A stretch of DNA of 64,000 nt from Diphasiastrum complanatum (lineage: Eukaryota > Streptophyta > Lycopodiopsida > Lycopodiales > Lycopodiaceae), in NCBI GenBank assembly GCA_029204225.1, contig CM055092.1:99636651-99700650 (forward strand), read 5' to 3'. Position numbers and translations under genes: made by a program. Positions 32,689-42,864 of this stretch are shown here, piece after piece; positions within the stretch are counted from its first letter, which is position 1, and the number at the start of each line of letters is the position of its first letter. Below the pieces are notes generated by a model. It did no database searches. It saw nothing but the letters and a program-made list of their open reading frames with translations, and was not told the DNA's origin.

Positions 32689-33366
32689 TTAAATACCTTC
32701 AAAAAGGATAACTTGTGATGCTTCTTGAGAAGCCTTGATCTCGGCCACTTCCAAGATTGAATCTTCATGCAATATGACATCTCTATTCACCATCACATTT
32801 GAAATAGAGAGTGTAAAGACACTAAAGGCCTCCTTGATGGATGAGTATCCAATCATGATCCATGAGCTTGGATCATCCTTCCTTCTTGTTTCCAAGGGAA
32901 TATATGCAAAGCAAGCACTACCAAGTTCACTAAGGTGATCAACCTTAGGCTTCATCTTGAATAAAACTTCATATGGTGCTATTCCTTCAAGAGCTCCAAT
33001 ACTCCTCAAAGCTTTGATCTTCAATGAGAATTTCTTCTCAACATATGCTTTGAATAATAAGGAATAATCATACACCATAATACTTGAAGAGAGAAGATAT
33101 GTGCATCTTGTGTGATCCTCCTTTTTTGAAATATTGGAAATATAAGAAACATCAAGAGAGTTTGCACTCTCACTTGGATCAAATTTGTAGATGCCTTCAA
33201 ATCTTGATCCATATGCAAGGATCTCACCATCCTTCTTAATCACACAATTGTCAATATTGAAATTGACATCAAAGCCACTATCAAGAAGTTGGCCAACACT
33301 TGATGTTCTTTGTAAGCTTTGGGACAAAAAGAACATTGTTGAGAAAGAGATATTTAGAAGATGCAA
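32689..33366 (-). CDS. E1 gag-pre-integrase plus integrase C-terminus, core deleted
   Basis: Starts in frame with SSVGQLLDSGFDVNFN, a gag-pre-integrase segment, continues KDGEILAYGSRFEGIYKFD, then passes after about 60 unassigned residues to APYEVLFKMKPKVDHLSELG, SACFAYIPLETRRKDDPSSW, IMIGYSSIKEAFSVFT and VMVNRDVILHED. The latter is the normal end of Copia integrase (PyE.....P...hl..fG....... GY.......y.......SRDV.F.E). The HHCC zinc finger and DDE core between them are gone. The frame is one base out of step with gag-protease. Confidence 0.8.
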   Translation of the reverse strand: MHLLNISFSTMFFLSQSLQRTSSVGQLLDSGFDVNFNIDNCVIKKDGEILAYGSRFEGIYKFDPSESANSLDVSYISNISKKEDHTRCTYLLSSSIMVYDYSLLFKAYVEKKFSLKIKALRSIGALEGIAPYEVLFKMKPKVDHLSELGSACFAYIPLETRRKDDPSSWIMIGYSSIKEAFSVFTLSISNVMVNRDVILHEDSILEVAEIKASQEASQVILFEGI

Positions 33367-34450
33367 GCTTCAAGGGAATAATCCCTACTCCTTCAATATT
33401 GCACTCATGCTTACTTGCAAAATATATGGTCTTCTTGACTCCATCATAAGGCATAATAGATGAAAAAAAGTGCTTGGAGCCACACATATGTGAAGATGCT
33501 CCACTATCAATATACCATGAGTCATCCTTGTTGAAGGTGGAAGAGGAGAAGCTTGATGCCATAAGAGAGCCTTCTCCATCACTTGCAATATAGTCTTCTT
33601 TCTCATTGGTGATGTTGGCTTGATTGAGTTGATTCTTCTTCTTGAAGCAATTGGTGTCATAATGGCCTTTCTTGCCACAATAAAAGCACTTGATCATCTT
33701 CTTCTTGAGATTTGAATTAGAAGCATGAGAGGTATCCTCCTCCTCTCCATCTTGGTCTTTAGCTTTGTCATTAGAGAAATGATGGTGTTGCTTCTTACTC
33801 CTCTCTTTGTGCTTGGCAAATAGAACTTTGCCATCATCATGATTGAGTGATAGCTTGTCCATCCTCAAGAGTTTGTACTCTTGTCTTGATTCTTCAGAAA
33901 TAAGCACACTTTGAAGGGCCTCCAAACTTGGTAGCTCCTCCTTAATAGCATAGGATTGGACAAGGTTGTCATATTCATCTCTCAAGCCATTGAGAATGAC
34001 TTGGACTAGCTCACTTTGATTGATTGAGTCACCAATACATGCAAGCTCCCTATGAATATCCTTGACCCTCAAAACATAACTAGATGCACTCTCATCACTC
34101 TTTTGGCTACTTTGAAAGATTTGATTCCTAAGAGTGAGAAGCCTAGAGGTATTTTTAGCCTCATAGATAGTCTTGAGACAATCCCAAGCTTCCTTGGATG
34201 TAGAACAATCACCAATCTCCCTCAATGTCTCATTAGAGACATTCATCTTAATGTAGTGGAGAGCCATCCTAGCTCTCTTCTTGTATTTTTGTACTTCTTG
34301 AAGGACTTGAGGCTCCTCCTCAATCCCAAGTACAATGTCCATCACATCTTGGAGTATCAAGATGGACTCCATCCTCAACTTCCATATTGAATAATTGGAA
34401 GTAGACAATCTCTCACTTGGTTGCAACAAGTATGAGCTCATTGAAGTCAT
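33281..34450 (-). CDS. E1 gag-protease
   Basis: 389 codons from ATG 34448-34450. Residues 1-230 are UBN2-type Copia gag (LLQPSERLSTSNYSIWKLRM, KMNVSNETLREIGDCSTSKE, AWDCLKTIYEAKNTSRLLTL, YVLRVKDIHRELACIG). The zinc knuckle CFYCGKKGHYDTNC (CX2CX4HX4C) is at about 258-271. The protease active site DDSWYIDSGASSHMCG follows at about 312-327. It ends after NNVLFVPKLTKNI because of an extra base, where the integrase region should continue. Gag packages the RNA and the protease would process it. The frame is full and undamaged, unlike pol. Confidence 0.95.
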   Translation of the reverse strand: MTSMSSYLLQPSERLSTSNYSIWKLRMESILILQDVMDIVLGIEEEPQVLQEVQKYKKRARMALHYIKMNVSNETLREIGDCSTSKEAWDCLKTIYEAKNTSRLLTLRNQIFQSSQKSDESASSYVLRVKDIHRELACIGDSINQSELVQVILNGLRDEYDNLVQSYAIKEELPSLEALQSVLISEESRQEYKLLRMDKLSLNHDDGKVLFAKHKERSKKQHHHFSNDKAKDQDGEEEDTSHASNSNLKKKMIKCFYCGKKGHYDTNCFKKKNQLNQANITNEKEDYIASDGEGSLMASSFSSSTFNKDDSWYIDSGASSHMCGSKHFFSSIMPYDGVKKTIYFASKHECNIEGVGIIPLKLASSKYLFLNNVLFVPKLTKNIKCWPTS

Positions 34451-35194
34451 GTAAAGTGGAGATAAATAAAAGTGATGAACAAAAAATGTTGCTTCTCTCT
34501 CACTATAGGATCCAATAATGGTGTGCTACCATCTCCTATGCAAGATCTTGCAACAAACTGTGAGATGATTCTCACTAGCTATCTCAATCTCTCCAAAACT
34601 AGATCTACTTCACATCAAATGATGGAGTATGGGCAAAGTTAGGATCAAACACTCTTAGCACGTGTGAAATACACTAAGAAACCAAATTTGACTCAAATAC
34701 AATGATATTGCATGAAACAAAATGGCTAAGATCTCAAAACAGTGCCTAGATCACATATAGATGAGATTGGTAAGCATTCAACTGTGATTTTGGATCAAAC
34801 AAGCAATCTTTTGACCAAACCAAATGTGTCCACCCAGGTCTAGGTGCCCTACCTAACCCTCTTCAAAATCTTATAACTTTTGATTGGCTCAACCAAATGG
34901 AATGAAACTGATTGCATCAGAAACTAGACAAAAATAGCTTCAAAACAAGCTATCTAGCAAGATTTTTGGATCAAACATGAAAGAGAACTCCCAAACTGAA
35001 ATTGGATGTTCCTCACACGTGTCTGAGCACCTGATTTCGTACAGTACCAGGTCAGACCCAATCAATGTCCTTTTGATCTCTTTTGATCCAAAATTGAACA
35101 AGATAGCTAGGAAAATGGGCCTTGACAATTTCTAGCTCAAGATTGATGAATAGTTTTCACTCAAATGGATCAAAATGCATGGTAACCTTAGGTA
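34451..35194 (-). mobile_element. E1 5' leader
   Basis: About 745 nt between PBS and gag ATG without coding potential; would hold packaging signals. Confidence 0.7.
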
Positions 35195-35207
35195 GGCTCT
35201 GATACCA
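35195..35207 (-). other. E1 primer-binding site
   Basis: Plus strand GGCTCTGATACCA, i.e. TGGTATCAGAGCC on the element strand, directly abutting the 5' LTR; initiator-Met tRNA type. Confidence 0.95.
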
Positions 35208-36026
35208 TGTTGAATTTCACACGTGTGGATTGTCCACTACATGTACTTGTGATCTCCTAAGGTGTGTAGATGCACCAAGATCAAGACTAGATTGAGATTC
35301 AAGATCTATCTTTGATTCTATGGCAAAAACACACTACTACATGCATTCAATCACTTCCAACTCTCACTCACACGTGTGGGAAGTGTTCCAAAAGTATTCT
35401 AAGTAAAAACAAGCTGCTCTCCTCAGGTAGAGAGAGAAAAACCATCATGAGCTCTCGGGTAGAGAGAGAAAGCTAGAAATTCAATGACACTCAAAATCCA
35501 CTCAATCTCAAAATCAATTAGATCCAAAAGGAGGAGTACAATGATACTAATAGATTCATGAGCTACCACTATGCTAACTATGATTGGATCACACTTTGCC
35601 ACCTCTTAATCCTATTGGACCATTGATCCATGCACCTCTAAATTCTATTGGACTATATTCAAGCACACCTCAATTTTCTATTGGACCTCACAAGGTTCCA
35701 CCTCTAAATCCTATTGGACCTCTTAATCTTCATAAAACAAAAGCATGACACTTGTCTACACTCTAATTGGCACAAGTTTGGCTCTATTTTGGCTCAATAG
35801 TGGCATTACAAGTGGAAATGGATAATTTGCCATCTATGCCAAATTTGATCCTATCAACATCCTACACCTAAATGCTTGACTATGAAATTCAAGGAGACCC
35901 CTATATCAAACATTTTGATTTACTTTACAATTCTCCACACGTGGGAACATCCTCCACACATGTGAGATTCACTTACAAACTTCTATCATAAAAAATACCA
36001 AGCTAAATTTTTGCCAATTTCTCACA
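35208..36026 (-). mobile_element. E1 5' LTR
   Basis: Nearly identical to 30936-31755; differences include the 'ttgggtag/tcaggtag' site and a one-base indel in 'tatgcttaac'. Confidence 0.95.
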
Positions 36027-36031
36027 GTTTT

Positions 36032-38370
36032 GGATGTAGATATTTTCATGTATCATCTTTCCAGTAAACTTTGATTGAAATTTATAATTTCTTTTAAAGA
36101 AGGGGTGTAGTGGTGGAATAAAATTCTATTTGGAAATCTGTAGGTTACGTAGTTTCGGAAGAGAACCAACTGTGTATAGAAATGAGATTTGGTCTGAATT
36201 TCGGATAGATTCAAAATAAGATACCTCATTGGACTTTTTGAAAAAGAGGAATTCTCTAGGGATTGTGTGGACAATCTAGAACTAGAACACATTTGATATT
36301 TGAATTATTATCTATAAGTAGTACAATGAAAGGTCAAAGATTACTAATTCCATGTTGGAATAGAAGTAAGTGTGATCAAAATTTAAGTTGAGAGTTATGT
36401 ATTGGATCAACCTAATCCTAGTTTTAGTACTAGGATCCGTGAGGGGTTGATTGAGTGGAATAAATTATGTAATTAGAAGGTAAATTGGATTGGCAAATTG
36501 TTGAGAGGGAATCTTATTTGTCTTAGAGATTTTATGGATATCTTATTTACTTATGAGAAATAGAAAATCTTTCGTAGCTGAGTTACAAGATCTCAATGAG
36601 ATATGTGAGTAACATATGTGGGTTATGGAGGAATCTGCTAGATAAAAATGTGTTTATGTGTTGTGGGTCATAGTGAGATTATTCACATATGTGCACGATT
36701 GATCTTGTATGAATCTATTGTGTATTCCTGGTTACTAGAGTTATTTGGTGCACTTAACCTAGTCCGTAAACATAGACATATGATCAAGTATTGTTTTGAC
36801 AGATACTTGTAGAGTTAACAAATCTTTGTATAGAAGATTTAAGGATTAACTTATAAATGATTTGGATAAGGATCTAGATGGGGTGTTATGCTAGTAAAAT
36901 TAAGATCTGCACCTAGACATTTGAGATTTTTGAATCATTGGCAATTAACTTGAGTAGTTCATTACTCCATGATGAAGTTAATTGGTAAAACAATCAGTGT
37001 GATGAGAATTCATTATAAACTGATAGTTTTGTTTTATATTGCTTGTAAGACGCATGATTAGTGAATCATTTGGATTCATCAGTTAAAATTATGTGCATTG
37101 GATATACAATATTCTTGAGATAGAGTATTTCTTAGCTAAGAAATAAACTCAGCTCATTAGTGATTGTATCCCAGAGTGCTCAATTGGATAACGAAAATCA
37201 TAATGAATCTAAGAATAATAACTGAATTGATATTCAACAGAACTTTAGGTATCTAGATTTGATTTTAGATTGTAATCTAAATTTTTTTGTAGTTGAAGAT
37301 GATTGTCATTTTGGTATGCGTTCAGTCTTTAATTACTAGTGGTTTATAGAACTTGAATCATGCACTTCCGTTAAGGAATTCTGTTTGAAAAATATTTCTA
37401 AATCCAATATCTTTTTAGTGGAAAGATTTTGGAATGATTCTTACTTTTCTCGAGTTATGTTGGACATATGCTCCAGTATCCTATAAATGATTATGGTTTT
37501 GGAATCCAAAAACTTATGATTGACGAATCATACGAATCTAAATATTTATGATTGACAGATCATAAATAGATACTTAATTATTGTTAGAGGATTATATGAA
37601 ATTGAGATGATTCTCAAGTGTGATGATTAAAATGGAGTAAGAATTTGAATCTCTCTACTCTAGTATTTATCTGAGAACCTATGGATCTCACAGACATTAT
37701 TTTATTTATCTAGTGGGTGCTATTCTGCTACAGTTTATGGTATGTAGATGCTTGAGTACAGTTCTTCATTTGACTGGATCTCCAGATATCCTAGGAGACA
37801 GACAAGTCTATTAAGATAAATGAATGTTATTTTCTTGTATTTGGTGTTACAAACAGGAGCATTTAACTCAAAAGAGTATCTGGAATACTCAGAGTTGAGT
37901 TTTAATCATTCTATATCTTAATGATTCTCATAGAGATTCTAGTTGAATGAATTATTATATCTTAGAATTAGATTCTAAAGATAGTTGTACTTGGAAGTTT
38001 TTTTATGAATTATCTGCAGAGGTTGTGGATAATTTCAGATTGTAATTATTATTACTCTAAATCTCCTAAGTAAGGGAATATTTCACTCAGTGATTCATGT
38101 AAGTGTTTTACATGAAGGTGATGTTACTAACTTGTCTTGAGTGTAACCATGTTGAGAAAATATATCTCTTAATGTACTTTTTCAAACTAGAGTTTGTACT
38201 CCAGAACAGAAATTAACGGTTGAAAACAGTTTTTCTCAGAGTACTTATTTGATATGAAAGTCAGATTAAGGATAATGATTTTCTCAGTTAATCCTGAAAG
38301 TTAAAAGAACTGCATTTCTTTCTTGTTTTGAGGAGCTTCTAAGAATAAAAGCAGTTTAAGGAGGGAAGAA
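36032..38370 (+). mobile_element. LARD copy B: internal region, right part, with polypurine tract
   Basis: Resumes after the E1 target duplication, colinear with 14961-15605 of copy A to about 37085, then unique to copy B. No protein-coding frames are seen. Ends with the purine tract AAGGAGGGAAGAA (38358-38370) before the 3' LTR. Confidence 0.8.
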
Positions 38371-38853
38371 TGTCATGGCCATATTCAGTAAGGACCTGGA
38401 ATAGTCCTAATATGGTAGATTGGCCCTCCGGTATTCGAGATTGTTGGTCACGCCATGATTTAATTACATGTCAAGGCTAGTTTGTGACTAATAACCTTGA
38501 GAGGACCCAGACACCCCAATTGAGACATATGGAGTATTGCATGTCTGTGTCATGGATATAGACATGAGGAATGCATGAAGAGATGAGACCTATTTATAGT
38601 TGACCTGCATGGGGGTTGCATGGTTTCAAAAATGCACAGGACTCTACTCTCTATATAATGAGGTAGGGATTCTCCCGTCGACATATTGGAGTTTAGGTTA
38701 CCAATTTCTCTCTTCTCCTCTTGCTTCACATGGCATGGCTTGGGGGCTAGATCCAGGTGTTGATCTAGGATTGGCTGGGCGGGTTGGCTCCATTGTCTCT
38801 CTTATTGTGTTCTCCTATCCTCATCTTGGAGGTATTCCTTTAGGGTCAATACA
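38371..38853 (+). mobile_element. LARD copy B 3' LTR
   Basis: TGTCATGGCC ... CAATACA, 483 bp, homologous to the split LTR of copy A. Contains 'gacctatttatagttgacc' near 38586, a plausible TATA region. It cuts into a minus-strand ORF at its right edge. Confidence 0.9.
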
Positions 38854-39207
38854 CTTATTCTTGTCATTTTGGTCTTGTTGGTCCCAAGGAGTGAATAAGT
38901 TGTGGCCAAAATATTTGAGTGCAAGCTTGTGCATCATATTGATGACGACGTTTCTCTTAGTATCTTTGATGATGGAACCATTATCTCCTAAATTATAGAA
39001 TAAATTGTATAATTCCTCCAATGGGATATCCATCGAAGGATTACCTCTATTGGACTCTTCTTCCAAAAGACAAAAATGTTTCAATCTTTGTCTCTCTTTG
39101 GGATATAGTGAACCATGAAAGTCTGCAATCCGATAGGAACCAGATCCTCCTCCTCCACTACAAGAGGATCTTGGTCTTCTCCTAGAACCACTACCACTAG
39201 AAGACAT
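38854..39207 (-). CDS. Unknown gene, 5' part, cut by an LTR
   Basis: ATG at 39207 (MSSSGSGSRRRPRSSCSGGG) followed by GSYRIADFHGSLYPKERQRL, FCLLEEESNRGNPSMDIPLE, ELYNLFYNLGDNGSIIKDTK and FGHNLFTPWDQQDQNDKNK. The last ten codons before the stop lie in the LARD LTR, so the original 3' part is lost. The N-terminus is Ser/Gly/Arg-rich and probably disordered; the rest looks like a folded domain I do not recognise. GA and CA microsatellites form its leader. It may be a host gene or a transposon gene. Confidence 0.4.
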
Positions 39208-39378
39208 TGTGTGTGTGTGTGTGTGTGTGTGCGTGTGTGTAGAGAGAGACAGAGAGACATAGAGAGAGAGAGAAAGATAAAAGCTTAACAAATGGAAAGA
39301 AATAACGAGACTTGAGAGAAAAAAAGAGCTTGAGAAAGAGAGAGCTTAAGAAAAATAAAACTTCAAATTTTGTGTGTT

Positions 39379-39411
<33 letters not shown>

Positions 39412-39485
39412 TGAAAGCTTAACAAATGGAAAGAAACAAAGGGAGCTTGAGAAAGGGAGAGCTTAAAAAATATAAAACTTCAAAT

Positions 39486-39555
<70 letters not shown>
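39208..39555. repeat. Series of (GT)n, (GA)n and (TA)n microsatellites
   Basis: (GT) at 39208-39240 then GA-rich to 39275; (GT)(GA) at 39370-39411; (GT)n at about 39487-39522 and (TA)n at 39524-39555. 'gaaagcttaacaaatggaaagaaa' recurs three times between them, so the whole is a local duplication. Confidence 0.95.
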
Positions 39556-39559
<4 letters not shown>

Positions 39560-40284
39560 GCTTAATCACTAACACAATGAAAACAAAACCACGCATGGCA
39601 AAAATAAAAAAGTTTTTTTAGTACTGTCGTACTCTCATGGCCTGCAAGATATCAAAATGCAAATTTTTTTGTGTCCACGACGTGAAAGGAGTTGAAATCT
39701 AATTGTGTGCAAAAAAAAAATCATTACTTTAGTGATTTAAAAAAAGGATGCGAGTTGATTTAAAAAATTAAAAAAATTAAATGTCTTGTCTCGTTCTTTT
39801 AAGGACAACAAGTGAAAGTGAGACAAGACATTTATTTTTTTTATCTTAGAGGACAACTATAATCAAAATAATAAGACATTAAACTTAAGTAATTTAAACA
39901 ATTCTGTTAAAAATTATAAAAGAATAAAGAATAGTTTGACATGTTTTAAATTTTTTTAATTTTTTTGATGTTAGTGACATGTAAGGAAATTGTCGAGGAC
40001 TTGTGCACCCACTCGAGCTCGTGGCTCAAAGTGGTCGTTCTCCAGGGGGTCCTGGTTGTTGGAATTCGATGCTCGGCCTCAAATCCATTCATTAATAAGC
40101 ATCCTAAAAGCTGTACAAAATCCATAAAAAAGAAGGCTTGAATTTTGAACAGAAGATTGAAAAATTTAGGATCAAAATTCCTAGAATTTTTTGATACCGG
40201 ATCGACATAAAAAATCCATAATTTTTTACAGTATATATTTTTGAGTCATTGTACATTTTTTGATACATTGTAAATTTCGATATT
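39556..40284. other. No gene seen
   Basis: AT-rich. Includes an inverted pair 'aaatgtcttgtct...agacaagacattt' (39779-39832), a perfect-looking stem with a loop of about 28 nt. Confidence 0.5.
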
Positions 40285-40698
40285 GTCGGTTAGAAATCTG
40301 ATCTGCATTAACAGTCTACCTACTTTGTAATTCAAAAGTGGTTGTAATTAATGAGCCAGATAGGATTTAATGCTAATTAGATATTTAGCAATTAGAAGAT
40401 ATTTTGTAATAGACAAATAAACTATGGATATGAAGTTAGTTAAGACTTAATCTTCATCAAAAAGCTTTGAATTTCTATAGCCAGTGTTTATCACGCTTAA
40501 CTAGCTGAAGTTACTATTTCAAGCAATTGTACTCGTTTGTTAATATTAATCAGAGTGCAATTTCAGTCCTACTACTGTATCGTTTCATTGTGCATCTATA
40601 AATCATTCATTTTGAACGATCTGTTGCTAAGTGTGGCGCTTCCAATCCTACACCAAGCTCGCTCATCAGTTTCTGCTCATTCTTACTAATTTTCGTCA
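40285..40698 (+). mobile_element. 5' LTR of a Copia element (family 4)
   Basis: The end is fixed by TTTTCGTCA before the primer-binding site. The start near 'ggttagaaatctg' is estimated, as the terminal TG seems mutated. Contains 'catctataaatcattc' (about 40602), a likely TATA region. Confidence 0.65.
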
Positions 40699-40712
40699 TG
40701 GTATCAGAGTGA
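40699..40712 (+). other. Copia family 4 primer-binding site
   Basis: TGGTATCAGAGTGAGC, initiator-Met tRNA type, next to the LTR end. Confidence 0.9.
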
Positions 40713-40843
40713 GCATTTTAGTAATCTGTTTTTTTTTTATTGCGGATTATTAGTCGTGTTTCTATCAAGACAACGTTTTAACAAGCGCACAACAAACAAT
40801 ATTCCAAAATTGTTGTTACTACCAAAGATCTCGCTCAACCAAA

Positions 40844-41911
40844 ATGAATCTGTCTTTTCTAATCGAGAGACTCGATGGAGAGAACTATTGTCTCTAGAAG
40901 CTAAAAATGAAAGTCATGTTATCAGCCAAGGAACTGTGGGACGCTGTTGATGGCACAAAAGTCAAGCCAGAAGGTGATGCATCCATTATCACCAAATGGA
41001 AACTGAGAGATGGCAATCACTCTCAATATCAAGGATACATAGATAATTCCCATACGTAATGCTCAGATAGGAGATGCATGGGACATTCTAGCATCCCTAC
41101 ATGATATCAAGAATGTTTATACTTCCAAGTTACATTTGACGAATAAATTTTTCAACCTAAAGATGTCTGAAGTAGAAAGTGTTACAAGTCATATGAACAC
41201 TTTCAACAATCTTATGGAGTAAATGGCTGCAATCGACTCAATCATTGAAGATTCTGATGCTATTATGAATCTACTATCGAGTCTACCTGAAGCCTATAAA
41301 AATTGGATCATGATAATTTTGACCCAAGAGCAAATCACTCTATCAAGAGAAATTTTGATGTTTCTACAAGAGGAAATCAGAAAATCTACATCCTCCTCAG
41401 GCTCAGGGTTGGATCCTCAAGCTCTATATTCAAAAAATTAGAAGTTCAGATCGAAAAAGAAGAGCAATATGCAGCCAGGGTCGAATTTTGGCTCTGGGTC
41501 GAATTTTGACTCAGGGTCCAATTTGAACCCTTCATCTTTCCAACCAAAGTAGAAACTTTTCTGCAGATACTGCAAGAAAACTGTACATGAAATCAAGGAC
41601 TGCAAAACGTTGAAATATAACAATGAGAAAAAGTAGTACCAACAACAAGCACATAAGACCAAACAACATGATATCGATTCCTGATATCTCGATTCTAGAG
41701 CAACACAACATATGACTCACCACCAAGACTGGTTAAAATATTATAAATCTTTCAGCCACTCTCGAGTTGTGCAACTAGGAGACAACTCATCACATTCTAT
41801 CCATGGTGAAGGAATAGTAAGGATCGAATTTCAAAAGGGTGATGTCAAGTTGCTGTCCAATGTTCTCCATGTACCAAATCTGACCAAGAACCTACTCTTA
41901 GTTAGCATAAT
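40844..41911 (+). pseudogene. Copia family 4 gag-protease remnant
   Basis: Broken frames read FLIERLDGENY, LKMKVMLSAKELWDAVDGTK, VKPEGDASIITKWKLRDGN (gag), then MAAIDSIIEDSDAIMNLLSS and LPEAYKNWIMIIL (41223-41441), FCRYCKKTVHEIKDCKTLKY (zinc knuckle, about 41565), and YLDSRATQHMTHHQDWLKYY (protease, with DSG changed to DSR), QLGDNSSHSIHGEGIVRIEF, VLHVPNLTKNLL. Several stops and shifts. Ends where a miniature retroelement inserted at 41912. The gag part is duplicated at 51932. Confidence 0.9.
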
Positions 41912-42195
41912 TGTGAAAACGTTTTACACTTGGTGTGTGTGGTCAGGCTAGGGATTGAACATAGGACTTCCCCCATTCAAGTGGGGTGCTCTACCACTAA
42001 GCTACCCGTCCATCTGTGTTCCAAGAGTGTTGTGCAAGGTCTATAGCCTTGACACTTTCTAACACTCCCCCTCAAGGCATAGCCTTGTTTAGCTACTACC
42101 CGCCTAAACCACACCCACAACCATGGCTCTGATACCATGTGAAAAGTTTTTATACTAGGTGTGTGTCAGGCTAGGTTTTGAATCTAGGATCTCCA
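41912..42195 (-). mobile_element. Miniature LTR retroelement (TRIM) with a tRNA-like LTR
   Basis: Minus-strand element. One whole LTR of 153 bp (41912-42064; element strand TGTTAGAAAG ... TTTTCACA), a polypurine tract CCTTGAGGGGGAG (42065-42077), an internal region of only 73 bp, a primer-binding site TGGTATCAGAGCC (42125-42137) and the start of the second LTR (42138-about 42195, cut off). LTR copies share TGTGAAAA.GTTTT.A.ACT.GGTGTGTG with about 80% identity. No coding capacity, so mobilised in trans. The design is that of terminal-repeat retrotransposons in miniature. It sits inside the Copia protease remnant. Confidence 0.85.
41941..42011 (-). tRNA. tRNA-like cloverleaf inside the TRIM LTR
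   Basis: Read on the minus strand: acceptor GGACGGG with CCTGACC (one mismatch, one G-U), D arm GCTT/GAGC with loop AGTGGTA, anticodon arm CCCCA-CTTGAAT-GGGGG (four pairs, U33 and A37 kept, anticodon TGA), T arm CTATG-TTCAATC-CCTAG (four of five pairs), discriminator A. Box A (TAGCTTAGTGGTAGAGC, 41988-42004) and box B (GTTCAATCCC, 41951-41960) are present. The short variable loop does not fit a true tRNA-Ser. Probably not a working tRNA but a possible pol III promoter module. Confidence 0.75.
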
Positions 42196-42829
42196 TGAAG
42201 TGTGTTTTGGTGAAAATGGTAAATATTTTTTGTTTGATGTGAAATAGTTCAAAATCAATTATCAAGAGTCAAATGCAACCGTGAAAAGAGATCGTAGTGG
42301 ATTTTTTGCTATCGATTCAACCAAGACATTAAGCATGAATTTTTCAAACACATTGGTGCTGCCTCATCATTGTGAACAAGTGTGTCACATGAGTTTGACA
42401 TCCATTTTTTCTCAATCATAATCAGTAATATACAGTATTTCAATGCAATTTCATGACATTATTGGAACAAATTTTTTAACTTAACATTGTTAAATGTGCA
42501 GGTATTTTTTCAACCAGATCCACTAAACAACAAGTGGTGATATGTTGTTCGAGTTAGCCATGAGCAAGACATGTATTTGAAAATGGATACATTGAGAATG
42601 AAATGGAGGACTTGAATATTGACAACACAAACATGGACGTTGATGAGGATATAGAAATATCTCCAAGTTTTTTTAATATTATAGAAAATACTATAAATGA
42701 ATCGAATGATTCTGACACAAACGACAATATTGAGAGAGTCCGATTACTATAGCACTGATGATGAAATTCATCTAAGCGGGGATGAGTTGCAAGATGTACT
42801 GGCTGATGAATTTGAATCTTGTTATGATG

Positions 42830-42837
<8 letters not shown>
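42196..42837 (+). pseudogene. CACTA transposase 3' remnant (copy a)
   Basis: Encoded peptides: FDVKWFKIN-like segment (broken in this copy), DRSGFFAIDSTK, LPHHCEQVCHMS, stop or intron from 42422 to about 42500 with acceptor TGTGCAG, then VFFQPDPLNNKW, a stop and YVVRVSHEQDMYLKM, and an acidic end LSGDELQDVLADEFESCYDE before TAA at about 42832. The order 'FdveWfd....vkrd..GF..in..k...dpfilp.hceQvFy..d.....W.vv....p' is that of the C-terminal region of plant CACTA (En/Spm) TNPD-type proteins. Stops show decay. Repeated at 52493. Confidence 0.7.
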
Positions 42838-42863
<26 letters not shown>

Positions 42864-42864
42864 C
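42838..42864. repeat. (TA)n microsatellite
   Basis: Directly after the CACTA stop codon; the duplicated copy has a longer tract at 53118. Confidence 0.95.

Larger units (their letters stand above)
30931..36031 (-). mobile_element. Complete nested Copia element E1 (non-autonomous)
   Basis: Bounded by the five-base target duplication GTTTT (30931-30935 and 36027-36031). LTRs of 820 and 819 bp enclose about 3.45 kb with gag, protease, gag-pre-integrase, an integrase C-terminus and an unknown ORF. Integrase core, reverse transcriptase and RNase H are missing, so transposition needs a helper. By eye the LTRs differ at roughly a dozen positions, suggesting a fairly recent insertion into LARD copy B, whose sequence resumes on both sides. 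Confidence 0.95.

Noticed and set aside
32735..32938. Plus-strand ORFs opposite E1 coding regions (also at 34052-34390)
   Set aside because: Mirror frames of the minus-strand integrase and gag ORFs.
41941..42011. Functional nuclear tRNA-Ser(TGA) gene
   Set aside because: Short variable loop does not suit tRNA-Ser, three arms have mismatches, and the segment lies within an LTR; treated as tRNA-like.
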